Source: Thelonectria olida
Lineage: Eukaryota > Ascomycota > Sordariomycetes > Hypocreales > Nectriaceae
NCBI GenBank assembly: GCA_020736575.1
Contig: JAGPYM010000033.1
Span: forward strand, 1-64,000
Direction of reading: 5' to 3'
Length of the DNA stretch: 64,000 bases
Shown here: positions 23,292 through 34,042 of the stretch, one piece after another
Numbering within the stretch: the stretch's first letter is position 1
How the letters are laid out: each line of letters starts with the position of its first letter
The notes under the pieces: generated by a model
Told to the model about the DNA's origin: nothing
Seen by the model: the letters and a program-made list of their open reading frames with translations, nothing else
Databases searched by the model: none
Made by a program: the position numbers and the translations under genes

Positions 23292-26200
23292 GATGTTCCG
23301 GTGGTTCCCATGTATTTTCCTTTTGGTCGTAGCCTTTCCATTTGACGAGGTACTTGATTTGTCCGTCTTCCTTCGTGATGTCGAGGATTCGTTCTGCTTC
23401 GTACTCGTCAAGGTCTTCGACTTCGGTTTCTGTGTCGTCGTTCGTTCTGACCATGATTGTCCCTTCTGTTGACTCGAGTAAGGAAATGTGAAAGATTGGA
23501 TGGAGCTTGACCTTCGGTGGTAAGTCCAGTTTGTAGTTGTTTTCCGAGATTTTTTCCAAAATTTTGTAGGGTCCAATGTATTTGTAGTCGAGTTTTTTGT
23601 TTGGTCTTTTCGTGTTGATGTTTCTTGTGGCGAGGAGCACCATGTCTCCCTCCGAGAAGGTTGGTCCCTTCAACCTTTTCTGGTCGTAGTATTTTTTGTG
23701 CATTTTCTGAACAAAAGAAAGTTCTGTGCGCATTTCTTCATGCAAGTTCTTGAGTTGATCTGACGCAAGGATAGCTGCCGGTGCAAGTGGTCCGTTCCTT
23801 GAATCTCTGTAGGCGTCGGGGGTGAATCCAAAGTTCGCGTAGCTCGGTGTGATCTTGGTACTTTCGTTGGTTGCTGTGTTGTATGCCAGTTGTGCCGTTG
23901 GCAACTTCTCAACCCAATCGTTCTGGATATGGTTGATGTAGCAACGAAGGTAGGTCTCCAAGACTTGATTCATTCGTTCGGTCTGTCCATCGACTTGCGG
24001 TCTCCAAGCGGTGGTCAACTTGTGGTTCAGTCCGATCCTTGCCATGAGGCATTGCCAAAAGTTCGAGAAAAAGGGTGGTCCTCTATCCGAGATGATCGTA
24101 TTAGGTAGTCCGTGTGTGCTGACAATATTTCGTAAAAAGATGTAGGAAAATTCTTCTGCGTCGGTTGCTTCTTGATATGGAATGAAATAAGAAAATTTTG
24201 TGAGTCTGTCGACAATGACTAGAATGCTGTCGTAGGCCGTGCTCGTAGCAGGGTCTAACGATAGGGGTAATTTCGTAATGAAGTCCATAGTGATTGAGTC
24301 CCATGGTCGTTCCGCGACCGGTATGGGTTGTAGTTCTCCGTATGGCTTGTGTCGTCTTGCCTTCGTCTTACCGCAGATGAGGCACTGTTTGATGATTTTC
24401 TTGACTGTTTCTTTGACTCTAGGAAATGAAAATGTCGTCTTGACTCGTTCGAGGGTTTTGTTGATTCCTTGGTGTCCGTGGAGCGGGTGTTCATGGATTT
24501 CCCGTACGAGGTCCTCTCGTAGGTGTTCCGGTACTTGTTGTTTATCTGTTTTTTCGTCGCTCGGTAACTGTTCGTTGTATTCCAGGATTTGTTTGAGTAG
24601 TGGATTTCCCTGTTCCACTGTGTGTGTTGCTGCGAGGGTGTTGCTGACAGGGGTTCTTCCTATCATCCTCGGGGTGAGGCCTTCGTTCTTCAGGCACTGA
24701 TCGCAGTGGAGGTAGTTGTTTGGTCCAGCTCCTTCCCACCAGAAATTCTCGTTGAAGAAGTTCCAGAATTGTAGGTCGTCCCATTTCTTGTGGTGCTTGA
24801 TGGTTTGATGACAGTGTTCGATGAATTCGTTTCGTATTTTCCGGGGTAGGTAGATTGTTCCTTGATAGGTGATCATTCCTAACACCGAGTTGACCCAGTC
24901 TGCTCGTCCGATGATGAGTTGTCTGAGCTCGTCTCTGGTGATTGATTGTCGGATGCTTTCCTTCCATTGTTCTGTCAAACATTCAGGGATGCGTTGAGCG
25001 GTGGTGGCTGCGATGTATTTTTGTTTGAGGTGTCCTTCGGGCGTGAAAGCCAGTAGTTGTTCTTTCGTCTTGACCTTGCCTGTGTCGAAGTCAGGTCGTC
25101 GGCTGATGGCGTCGGCTCTGCCATTCTCCGATCCTTTCTTGTGCTTGATGATGTAGTCAAATTCTGATAGGTATTCGGCGTATCTGAGTTGTCGTCCGCT
25201 GAGTTGTTGCGTGGTAGCGAAGTGGGAGATGTTCTTGTGGTCTGTGTAGACCGTGACCTGGTGGTGGCTTCCTAGTAGATATTGTCGAAACTCCTTGAAA
25301 GCTTGGACTATCGCGAGAAATTCTTTGTCGTAGATGGGGTAGTTGAGTTCTGCTCCGTGCAACTTGTGGGAGTAGAATGCAATTGGGTGCAACTTTCCAT
25401 CGTCGTCGCGTTGTCCGATCTGGGCTCCTAGGGCGAAGTCTGAGGAGTCCGTTTCTAGTTCGATAGGTCGTGTAGGGTCAAACATCTTGAGTACTGGTTC
25501 GCTAAGGATGAGATCCTTGATTTTGTCGAAGGCTTCCTGGATGTTGGGTTTCCAGATGAATGGTCGGTCCTTCTTTGTTAACTCAGTGAGGGGTGCGGCT
25601 AGTTTCCCAAAATCTTTGAGGAACTTGCGGTAGTAGTTTGCGAATCCTAGGAAGGCTTGTACTTCCTTGACTGACTCTGGTTTCTTCCAGTCTTTGACTG
25701 CTGAAAGTTTCTTTGGGTCCATTCGTATCTCGTTGTGGGAGATAATGTGTCCCAGAAATTCCACTTCCGATGCGTGGAAATGACTTTTCTCCGGTTCAAC
25801 TAGCAGTTTGGCGTCTTCGAGAGCTTGCAGTACCTTGTGGACGTGTTCCGTGTGTTCTTCTTCCGTCCTGGAGAAGATGAGGATATCGTCGAGGTAGCAT
25901 ACCACGAATACGTCTAGGTATTCTCGTAACACGTTGTTAATCATTCGTTGGAATGTTGCTGGTGCATTGGTGAGACCAAAAGGCATAACAAGATATTCGT
26001 ATAGCCCGAATTTCGTTCTGAAAGCGGTTTTCCATTCGTGTCCTTCTTTGATGCGGATGAGGTTGTAGGCTCCCTTCAGATCTAACGCGGTGAAGTACTT
26101 CATCCCGTGGAGTCGGTCCTTCAGTTCGTTGATCAAAGGCAAGGGTGTTCTGTCCTTGATGGTAATGTCGTTGAGCCTTCGGTAATCCACAACAAGTCGG

Positions 26201-27207
26201 AGCTTTCCGTTCTTTTTGGGAACGAACATGACTGGATAGCCTGCTTCTGACTTGGAAATCCTGATATATCCTTTCCTTAACATTTCTTCGAGGTAGTTCT
26301 TGAGCTCGTGCAGCTGTGCTTCGTTGAGGTTGTAGATGGGGTGGAACGTGGTCGATGTTCCGTCTTTGAGCCAAATCTCGTGATCCCATTGAGAATGCTC
26401 TGGTAGTCCTGTTTCCAGTTCTTCGGCAAACAGTTTCTTGTATACTCTGTACTGTGCTGGTACGTTCTTGAGTCTGTCGTCAGATGATTCCTTCTGTTCT
26501 TTGAGGTCTTCGTTCATCTGTGCAAATGTCTTCTTGAGGAATGCGATTGTTCGTCGTGTTTGTTGCGCTTGCCCTTTCTTGTGTTTGTGTCGTGTTCCTT
26601 TTGGAGGTCGTGCTTTCTCCGTAGGTTGAGGAGTGTCTTCGTTGTTGCTCCGCCGTACTTCTTCGTCCTCTTCGATAGAAGTTTGAGATCTCGTGTCGTC
26701 TGAATCGTTGTCCGTATCGTTGGCTGCATCACTTCGAAAAGCTTGCACCTGGCCAGTACGCCAACTGATAAGGGGGTCATATCGGTAAAGCCATGGGTAA
26801 CCTAGGAGTAGGTCGTATCCTTGGAGAGGTATGATGTCGAGGTCAACTCCTTGATTCTTTCCTTCGATGAACACTTTGAGGTGATCAACCTCGCGGGTAA
26901 CTTGTCCATTTTCGTACTCGAATGGTTTTCCTTCTACATCAGATATCCCGTAGGGTATGTCCTTGTCCTTCCATGGTAGCTTGAGATGATTGACCACTCG
27001 TGGATCAACTCCATTCATCTCTGCTCCGCTGTCTACCAACGCGGTAAACCATTGTCCCTTGATTCGTACTTGCAGCATCATCCGTCGTCGTGGTGATGTA
27101 TCGTTGGGTCTTTGCGTTGCGCATAGAGCTCTCCTTGGAGGTTCTGCAAATTCCTCCTGCTCTTGCCGGTCCTGTGGCTCTGTTACAGGCGGCGTTTGTC
27201 GTTTTTT
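23218..27207 (-). CDS. pol: Pol polyprotein of element A (protease, RT, RNase H, integrase, chromodomain)
   Basis: Read after a -1 frameshift at 27201-27207. The open frame reaches further upstream to 27588, but that part overlaps gag and is not the natural start. Domains in order: aspartic protease (LVDSGAEMNG, about 27017-27045), reverse transcriptase with YLDD (about 25888-25899), RNase H (ETDSSDFALGAQ, about 25420-25455), integrase zinc site (HPLHGH then CLICGKTK, about 24366-24492) and its D,D,E residues (MDFITK about 24280, SDRGPPFF about 24085, GQTER about 23980). A GPY-type motif and a chromodomain (ERILDI, YLVKWKGY, NTWEP, about 23270-23415) end the protein. All key residues are present, so the polyprotein should be active. 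Chromodomain elements normally bind methylated H3K9. Confidence 0.95.
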   Translation of the reverse strand, partial: KKRQTPPVTEPQDRQEQEEFAEPPRRALCATQRPNDTSPRRRMMLQVRIKGQWFTALVDSGAEMNGVDPRVVNHLKLPWKDKDIPYGISDVEGKPFEYENGQVTREVDHLKVFIEGKNQGVDLDIIPLQGYDLLLGYPWLYRYDPLISWRTGQVQAFRSDAANDTDNDSDDTRSQTSIEEDEEVRRSNNEDTPQPTEKARPPKGTRHKHKKGQAQQTRRTIAFLKKTFAQMNEDLKEQKESSDDRLKNVPAQYRVYKKLFAEELETGLPEHSQWDHEIWLKDGTSTTFHPIYNLNEAQLHELKNYLEEMLRKGYIRISKSEAGYPVMFVPKKNGKLRLVVDYRRLNDITIKDRTPLPLINELKDRLHGMKYFTALDLKGAYNLIRIKEGHEWKTAFRTKFGLYEYLVMPFGLTNAPATFQRMINNVLREYLDVFVVCYLDDILIFSRTEEEHTEHVHKVLQALEDAKLLVEPEKSHFHASEVEFLGHIISHNEIRMDPKKLSAVKDWKKPESVKEVQAFLGFANYYRKFLKDFGKLAAPLTELTKKDRPFIWKPNIQEAFDKIKDLILSEPVLKMFDPTRPIELETDSSDFALGAQIGQRDDDGKLHPIAFYSHKLHGAELNYPIYDKEFLAIVQAFKEFRQYLLGSHHQVTVYTDHKNISHFATTQQLSGRQLRYAEYLSEFDYIIKHKKGSENGRADAISRRPDFDTGKVKTKEQLLAFTPEGHLKQKYIAATTAQRIPECLTEQWKESIRQSITRDELRQLIIGRADWVNSVLGMITYQGTIYLPRKIRNEFIEHCHQTIKHHKKWDDLQFWNFFNENFWWEGAGPNNYLHCDQCLKNEGLTPRMIGRTPVSNTLAATHTVEQGNPLLKQILEYNEQLPSDEKTDKQQVPEHLREDLVREIHEHPLHGHQGINKTLERVKTTFSFPRVKETVKKIIKQCLICGKTKARRHKPYGELQPIPVAERPWDSITMDFITKLPLSLDPATSTAYDSILVIVDRLTKFSYFIPYQEATDAEEFSYIFLRNIVSTHGLPNTIISDRGPPFFSNFWQCLMARIGLNHKLTTAWRPQVDGQTERMNQVLETYLRCYINHIQNDWVEKLPTAQLAYNTATNESTKITPSYANFGFTPDAYRDSRNGPLAPAAILASDQLKNLHEEMRTELSFVQKMHKKYYDQKRLKGPTFSEGDMVLLATRNINTKRPNKKLDYKYIGPYKILEKISENNYKLDLPPKVKLHPIFHISLLESTEGTIMVRTNDDTETEVEDLDEYEAERILDITKEDGQIKYLVKWKGYDQKENTWEPPEHLNHAQRLLKNFHQQRQDQAKDQAR

Positions 27208-29879
27208 GACTTCTGGTGCACTTCCTTGACCCAGTCTTCCACCGTGTCGTTCTTCTTGGGTGGTACGTTGTAGGGTCGTGTGTATCGTGCTGGATGCTTC
27301 CTGTGCCAATCCGCTATCTTGGCTCGTTCGTGTACGAGGCACTCGGGGTGCAAGCATCTGACTTCGTCGTACGTTCCGTCCAGGCATTTCTTGGGGAGTG
27401 CGTGTGTGTACTCCGCTAGGATGGCAACGTTCAGATGGTGTAGCCAGGTCACAGTCCTTCGTGACGCTAGGTCGGTGGCTTGATACCATCGTCCAATTGG
27501 GTACGGTCCCAATCGTAGTGGGTAACAGTCGTTCTTGACTTTGTCGTTCAGGTGGTGTGTGCAATCGTGGTAGTAGCAAGATACCCATGAGATCACATGG
27601 TGATCCTGGTGCATTGTGCTGAGGATGGGTGCGTCGTCTTCGTGCGACTGATGAAGTTCATGTTTTCCGGATTGCATTGCTTGTCGTGTCACACCGTGGA
27701 CATAGAGTTCTTCGGCATCGATTCTCTGTCCTCGTCTGATCTGTTCATGAATTGGGTGGACTCGTCTTGTCTCTCCTTCTTCTGCGATGTCTTCCGATTC
27801 CTCGTCGGGTGTTTCGTAGATGACCGGTTCTCCGGTTCGTGGTTGTCTGGTTGACTGCGCGTTGTCGAGCGAGTCAGGAAACACATGCCATGTGTTGACT
27901 GGTAGTCCCAATTCTCGGGCCCTGTCCAAGTCTGACAGTGTTAAAAAGGGTTGCGGGATGTCGTCCTTGCTTTGAGTTGCGAGTTCTCGTTTCACGAGGT
28001 TGATAAGTTCGGCGTCGGCTGGACTTAGGTCGAGATCGTCAGGTTTGTTGACTTGTTGACGTTTCGGCTGTAGGTTCCTAGCCTTGGTGTATCGTTTTTC
28101 CTCTTCGTTGTAGACGATGTCGCTTCCTTCCGGGCTTGCTGCCTTACTCCTGCGGACCATTGCGAGAATCTTTGTGTTGTTCTGACCAATGTGTCCGGTC
28201 TTTCGTGGTTCGGGGACTGGTCTCCATGTGGCGTACTTGGCGATACTTTGTTTGCGTAGGTTGGATCGGGCGTCCAGTTGAATCGTTGTGTCAGCGTCGT
28301 CGTGCTCGGCTTCCTCCCGTTCCTTGTACAGACTCCGTGATGCCAATAGTACGGTGTCATTGGGGATTCCTCCGTTGTCGTAACCACTTCGTGCCATTGC
28401 GAGGGTTTTCTTTGGGATGTCCTGGTTGGGTGCGTCATCCTTGGGTGTGTTAATTGGTACCTTCACCCATTCCTTGTCCTCGCGAATCTGGCAATTTCCT
28501 GGACAGGTTTCGTCGTATGCAGTGAGTCGCATCTTCTGTCCTTCCTTTCGCTGAAGCTTGCGGGGATAATATCCGTTGTCTTTGCCGTTCCTGTGGGTGT
28601 GGCAGTTGTCGTCGTAGCACGCCGTCCAGTGCATCAGGGCATGCTCCTGGGGTTCAAGGTACTCGTTGATCTTGCCATCAATGCACACGTAGCAGTTTTT
28701 GTTTGTGCACGTTGCTTGATGCTGTAGGGCGTACTTGCGTCGTTTGTCGTGATCCACTGGGTCGGTCGTGACCATGGTGGTTGCTGCCAGCGTTCTGGTA
28801 GCCGTTCTGACTGCCATTTGTGGTTCGTCCTGTCGGTTAGTGTTGTTCAAGCGTCGCTTACCTTCTGGGACAGGTTTGAACTTCTGGTTGGTTTTGTTGG
28901 GGTTTCGACACTTGCTTTCGAAATGTCCCTTCTTTCCACAGTTCCAACAAGTGACTTGCGAATAGTCTCGTTGAGTGGCTCCGAGCTCCATGGGTCCTGA
29001 GTTCGTGCCGTAGGAGGTGTTGCCTTGACGGGCTCTTCCTTTTCCCTTGTTGTTGTTTGCTTGATACCGGTTAGGGTAGTAAGGGTCGTAAGAGGTGTTT
29101 CGTCCCGTGCGGCGTTCTCGGGCCTTCTCTCTTCTGCGTTCGTACTGTCTTTCGTCGATCTTGACGGCCATGGTGATGAACTCCGTGAGGGTCTCGGGGC
29201 GTTCCGCCTTGTAGATTTCGTCTTTGACTTCTTCTTTGAGTCCCTGATAGTAGATTTCCATGAGTACATCATCATCCCATTCAAGTTTGGCTGCAACTTG
29301 TCGAAATGCAACGGAGTAACCGGCAGCAGACTTGAGTTGTTTGATCTGGTAGATGTCGGTGGCTGCTTGTCGTTCTTCGTTGACCATTCCGAATGTGTCT
29401 TTGAGTGCAGTTTCGAAATTGTCCCATTCCGAGAAGATGTTGACCGTGTCTTGGTCTCGACTGACGTCGTCGTCATGCTCGAGGTAGTCTCTCATGATAG
29501 GTTCGAACCAAGTGGCTGCGGTTCCCTCCATGCGACTGTAGGCGTACATGACCCTTCCTTCGGCCGAGGCAAGTCTGCGTGGGAACCATCGGAAGTAGGT
29601 TCCAAGTCGTGTAAGGAAAGGTACAACGTCTTTGGAGGTTCCGTTGAAGGGTTCCGGTTGAGGTGGTTTGACTGCTTCGCCGGGATCACGTCCTCCATCC
29701 TGTTGAATGGCCGGGGCTTGTTGTCCTTGACTCTGCACCTGAGTACGGAGTTGGTTGACCAAGTTCCGAAGTTGCTGGACTTCAGTGGCAACCTCCGCAT
29801 TGCTAGGTGGAGTGTTGTAAGCCGGGGGTGAGTTGTTCAACGCAGGGTTGGGAGTGTTGGTAGGTCGACTTCCGGACAT
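27183..29879 (-). CDS. gag: Gag polyprotein of element A with long Cys/His-rich C-terminal extension
   Basis: Start chosen at ATG 29879 (MSGSRPTNTP), 898 residues. The frame upstream has only a TTG. A coiled-coil-like N-terminus is followed by a retrotransposon Gag domain (TAATWFEPIMRDYLE, about 29460-29560) and a CCHC zinc knuckle CWNCGKKGHFESKC (about 28906-28950). More than 550 further residues follow, far longer than usual for Ty3 Gag. They contain repeated modules: C..C..C.DGKIN.YL, then HW.ACYDDNC..H, and later SWVSCYYHDCTHH, each ending in a tract like GYYPRK or CYPLR. The modules are shared with element B at clearly lower identity than pol. They could be extra RNA-binding or zinc-binding domains. 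The gene ends inside the frameshift overlap with pol. Confidence 0.85.
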   Translation of the reverse strand: MSGSRPTNTPNPALNNSPPAYNTPPSNAEVATEVQQLRNLVNQLRTQVQSQGQQAPAIQQDGGRDPGEAVKPPQPEPFNGTSKDVVPFLTRLGTYFRWFPRRLASAEGRVMYAYSRMEGTAATWFEPIMRDYLEHDDDVSRDQDTVNIFSEWDNFETALKDTFGMVNEERQAATDIYQIKQLKSAAGYSVAFRQVAAKLEWDDDVLMEIYYQGLKEEVKDEIYKAERPETLTEFITMAVKIDERQYERRREKARERRTGRNTSYDPYYPNRYQANNNKGKGRARQGNTSYGTNSGPMELGATQRDYSQVTCWNCGKKGHFESKCRNPNKTNQKFKPVPEGKRRLNNTNRQDEPQMAVRTATRTLAATTMVTTDPVDHDKRRKYALQHQATCTNKNCYVCIDGKINEYLEPQEHALMHWTACYDDNCHTHRNGKDNGYYPRKLQRKEGQKMRLTAYDETCPGNCQIREDKEWVKVPINTPKDDAPNQDIPKKTLAMARSGYDNGGIPNDTVLLASRSLYKEREEAEHDDADTTIQLDARSNLRKQSIAKYATWRPVPEPRKTGHIGQNNTKILAMVRRSKAASPEGSDIVYNEEEKRYTKARNLQPKRQQVNKPDDLDLSPADAELINLVKRELATQSKDDIPQPFLTLSDLDRARELGLPVNTWHVFPDSLDNAQSTRQPRTGEPVIYETPDEESEDIAEEGETRRVHPIHEQIRRGQRIDAEELYVHGVTRQAMQSGKHELHQSHEDDAPILSTMHQDHHVISWVSCYYHDCTHHLNDKVKNDCYPLRLGPYPIGRWYQATDLASRRTVTWLHHLNVAILAEYTHALPKKCLDGTYDEVRCLHPECLVHERAKIADWHRKHPARYTRPYNVPPKKNDTVEDWVKEVHQKSKNDKRRL
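27201..27207 (-). other. -1 frameshift site A AAA AAC at the gag-pol junction of element A
   Basis: On the minus strand gag codons read TCA AAA AAC, six codons before the gag stop. Pol lies in the -1 frame. Eleven bases downstream, CCTGT and ACAGG can pair across a 9-base loop, and this hairpin is conserved in element B. Confidence 0.85.
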
Positions 29880-29931
29880 GGTTGCGGTAGTACGGTATTG
29901 CTCAGGGTAACGCGGTAACCTTCTGAACAAG

Positions 29932-29942
29932 AGCTTTCAACG
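29932..29942 (-). other. Primer-binding region of element A, candidate self-priming site
   Basis: The minus strand directly after the 5' LTR reads CG TTGAAAGCT; it does not start with TGG as tRNA-primed sites do. Its nine bases TTGAAAGCT are complementary to AGCTTTCAA inside the LTR (30091-30099), about 46 bases downstream of the TATA box start, where transcripts may begin. This fits Tf1-type self-priming. Confidence 0.5.
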
Positions 29943-30330
29943 TGTAACGATCTGGTCAATTCCCAACGGATAAGACTAGAGGGTTCTAGGTTTATGTTGG
30001 CAGAGAGATCAGGGCGTTAAGGTCTGAGCAATGTAGTGGGTTGTTACGTCTGGTAATGTGCTCAAAGTAGATGAGTGTAACCAAGTTGTATTGAAAGCTG
30101 AAGTAGCTGTATCTATCTAGTGTGCTAAATGAATGTGTTTATATACTAAGGGTGTTTTCCTTGGATCACGGTTGAGATCGTGAGCCTTCCCTTGGATCAC
30201 GATTGAGAGGGTGATCCAGTTGTTTGGATCACGCTCTGGAAGGTGATCCTCCGATGATTGGGTGGTAAAAGTGGGGCAAGTTGGGGCTGATTTCTGGCAC
30301 GTGATGGGGTGTTCGTTACGGACCGTGACA
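29943..30330 (-). repeat. 5' LTR of element A
   Basis: 388 bp, no difference seen from the left copy. It carries the promoter (TATATAAA at 30138-30145, minus strand) and the GGATCAC array at 30163-30249. It is followed by ATAAT at 30331-30335. Confidence 0.95.
30138..30145 (-). promoter_or_regulatory. TATA box in the 5' LTR of element A
   Basis: The minus strand reads TATATAAA, downstream of the GGATCAC motif array. The same word is present at the matching place in element B (43358-43365). Confidence 0.65.
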
Positions 30331-33300
30331 ATAATAAAATAGAGAATAAGTTAATAATAAGCAGTCTTTCCTAATAAAAACTTCTAAAATTAATATTGCA
30401 AAATGGGGTATTAATATTTTGCAAATTTTCAGACTTATTATAGCTCTATAGGGCGGGAAACTACTAATTGTCAGCTACCTTACAATTTAATTGTTAGCTA
30501 CCCTATGGTCTGCAAGTGTTTTTTTTTTTCCTATATAATTTTAATTATTATTTACTAAATGACGATTTAACTGGTCTTAAGTAAAGTTTCTCTAGTTTTA
30601 ATATAACTAATTTAAAAAGGTAATAGCTTATAAAAAGTAGAAATTATATAGCTTAAATAAAGGCAGGGTTTTTATAATTATAAGTTGTTTTATTATAATA
30701 TTAAAATAGAATATAAATATAACCCAGCCTTATTATTATAAGTAATTACTTTTTAAGCTTTAAAGTAATATATTTTTATAAAAAATCAGTTCCTTAAATT
30801 GGAAGATAAATATAATAGATAAAAGAAATATAATTATAGCATTTTTATAATTTTTCTATTTAGTTTATTATATAAAGTATTAGTATTTAAATAGGTTAAT
30901 ACTTTCTATTTAGGGTAGTTATATTAAGTTAATAAGGTAGCTATAAGGCTGCACTTTTATATACTACTTAATATTTAACTTTCCTTTTATTTTAATACTA
31001 CTAGAAATAGTGCTTTTTATAATTAGAAGGAATCTATCTTATAACTATATATAACCTAGGCCTAATATATTATTAGGTATACTAGGGTTATTTATAGCTA
31101 GCTGCTATTTTATATATTAACTAGGGCTTTATATATATTCTTATTTTCTACTTTTACTACTTTTAGGGGCTACCTTTTTAGCTTATTTATTACTTCTAAT
31201 AATAATTAAATACTAGATTTAGCCCCCTTATATTATTACTTTTCAGTTTTAGCCCCCCTTTCCCTATTATATTATAACTCTCCTTTACTATTATTATAAG
31301 GGCTTTTACTTTTAGGCCCTAGGGGAACCTAAGGGAAAAAGTCTAGCTTAGGGGTATTATTAAATTTTAAAAATTTAATTAAAGCTAATAATAATAGTAG
31401 TAGTAGTACTAATATTCGCTTGTCTTTTAAATTAGTTATTTTTATAATCCCCCTATTAGAAAACTTTATAAAAAGGCTATATTTATACTTCTTTCTTACT
31501 AATTTAAAAGGCTAGTATATTTTAACTAGTAAAAGTCTTTCTAACTAACTATTACTATTATTTAGTATTTACTAATATTAGTTAGCTACCTATTAGATAA
31601 TAGCCCTATTAATTACTATAATAAGTTAGGTAAAGGCCTCCTTACTATTTAAAGTAAGGTTTTTAGCTACTTTTAAAATATATTAGGCTAGAGTATATAA
31701 AGCTTATATTATAATTAAGTATATAACCTGGCTATTAATAGGTAAGAACTGCTAGTCTAGTATGCTTATAATCTATTAAAGTTAAAAATAAGGCCTAAGA
31801 AAAACCTTAATAATATATAGGAGGTCCTTTTAAAACTTATTAGTAAATCTTTTAATATAATTACTACTACCTTATTTTATATTATTTAGTATTATATTTA
31901 AATATGCTTTTATTATTAAATGCTTTAAATTATCTATTTAATATTAAATAAACTTAAGTACTTACTATTTAAATAAGATAGACTACTGCTCTACTTGCTT
32001 TATATTTGCTTTTTTATTATTTCTTTAATTAAAAGTAGTAAATAACCTAATATTTAATATTAAGCCTTTTTAAAGTAAGGGTTTATTACTTTTTTATTAG
32101 TTTAAAAGTATAGCTAAATCTGGATTAACTTATTATACTATATAAGTTATAATATTTATTATTATTTAACTTTTACCCTTAAGTATATAAAGAAGCTTAT
32201 AAATATTTAAAAAGGTAAAATAAGGCAATTTAATAAAAAACTTATAAAATGCATAATAGCCTTTATTATTAAGTGCCTTAAGGAACCTAGTATAATAATA
32301 TATTCCTAAAGCAGTTAGGTTAAAATCTTGCTTTGCTTTAAATGGATAAAATAAATAGTATATTATAACTATTTAAATATTAGTATTTCTAATAGGTAAA
32401 ATAGCTACTAGTCTCTTCTAATCTCGCGCTTAAATATAGTAAGAGGTATCTTTAGGCAGCTTGCCTAATATTATTATAACTAAATTAAATATAGCAAACT
32501 AATACTATTAAATATTAGCTTAACTATATACCTTTAAAGTGCTAATTAATTATATAAGGGCAATACTTATATTATTAATCCGCTTACTAGCTATTTACTT
32601 TTAAATAGAAATATTAAAAGAACCTTAATTAATAGCTATTTTATACTAGTATATAATTATAAACTTCTATTAATTATTATTTTAAAAAGTAATTAAGCAA
32701 CTAATTGGAAATTTTAATATACTATTTAAATAGAATATATTAAGCATTTAGCTTTTTACCTCTAGCTTCTTTCTATAAAATAGATAGTTGTTTTATTTTA
32801 ATATTATAATAAGCTATATCTAGATCTAATTATAACTATTTAGTAGTAAGAGGTCTTACTAGTTTACTTATAATTAAATGCTTAAAATAAGAGGGAGCGC
32901 ATTTAAGAGTATATTAGCTACTACTAGTATTTTATATTATTATAAACTTATATATTCTAATTTTAATTATAAAACTTATAAATCTACTAGAGCTCCTTTT
33001 TAAATAAACTAGTTTATTTAATATATTCTTATAATATTACTATTTAATACTATTTAGCTATTACTTCTAGCTTTTTATTATTAATATATAGTTAATTTTT
33101 AAATAGTTTTATATTTCTTATAATAATAGCTATAAAGCCTTCTTATTACTATTTTAACTCTAGGTATTAAATTATATTATAAATAGCCTATAAGCTATAT
33201 AATATAATAAGATAGTTCTCCTCTATTTATTATATAAGATTTTCCTAATAAAAGGTCTAATAGAGATTTATAATATATTAACAGTCCAGCTAATAGTTCT

Positions 33301-34042
33301 TACTAATTTTTTAAATAAATATAAAAGTATTAATAGGTATTTTTACTATTATAAGTAAGTATGGCCTTACTTGCTTATAAATAGAATCTATCTTTTAAAA
33401 ACTATTATTTAGCAGCTCCCTATTACTATTTCTACTATCTAGTTTAGTAGCTTTATATTACCTTTTTATTTATTATAACTTATATTATAATCTATTTTAA
33501 TATAATATACTACTACTTAACTTGCGCTTTATAGCTTGCTTTTATTTACTAGGGTAAAAGAATATATAAAATTTTAAATATATTATTTATAAACCAGTTT
33601 TAAAAATTATAAGCTGAGTTTTACTTAAAAGTAAAAGTAGTAAATATTTATAAGGCAAGCTAATATATAAGGGGTTTAAGTTATAACTAATTTCCCTTAG
33701 GGCTAACCTTTTTAATTAATTATATTATATGTTTAGGCTATTAAGTAAATTAAAAGACCCCTACCTAGTATAAATCCTTATTTATATAAGTAATAATATA
33801 AATAGAAGGCAGCTATATAAAAGCCCTTACCTGCTTTTAAGTTAATACTATTTATATTTTAATTATATTATATCTTACTTAAATAATATAATATCTAATT
33901 TCTTTATTTTAACTTTTTAATATCTTATAAAAGAGTATATTATATAATATAATAGTTATTTATTTCTTATATAAGTAGGGGTAAAATATATTTCTATTTA
34001 TTTTAAAATAAGTTATTTTATTTTACTAATTAGTCTAATAAT

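Larger units (their letters stand above)
22107..30330 (-). mobile_element. Ty3/gypsy chromovirus A, complete and apparently intact (8,224 bp)
   Basis: Two 388-bp LTRs without visible difference, a 5-bp target duplication, gag and pol joined by a -1 frameshift site, a polypurine tract, and a chromodomain at the end of pol all read on the minus strand. An antisense spliced gene lies between pol and the left (3') LTR. Base composition is normal and no RIP stops are present, in contrast to the AT-rich DNA on both sides. This points to recent insertion, and chromodomain-guided insertion into H3K9-methylated DNA would fit the site. Confidence 0.95.

Noticed and set aside
27208..27588. ATG-started upstream extension of pol in element A (and 40271-40372 in B)
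   Set aside because: It overlaps the end of gag in another frame; the A AAA AAC site explains how pol is entered.
29880..29930. Gag start further upstream (MFRRLPRYPEQY)
   Set aside because: It would begin at TTG, and in element B the same leader is out of frame with gag; ATG 29879 is preferred.
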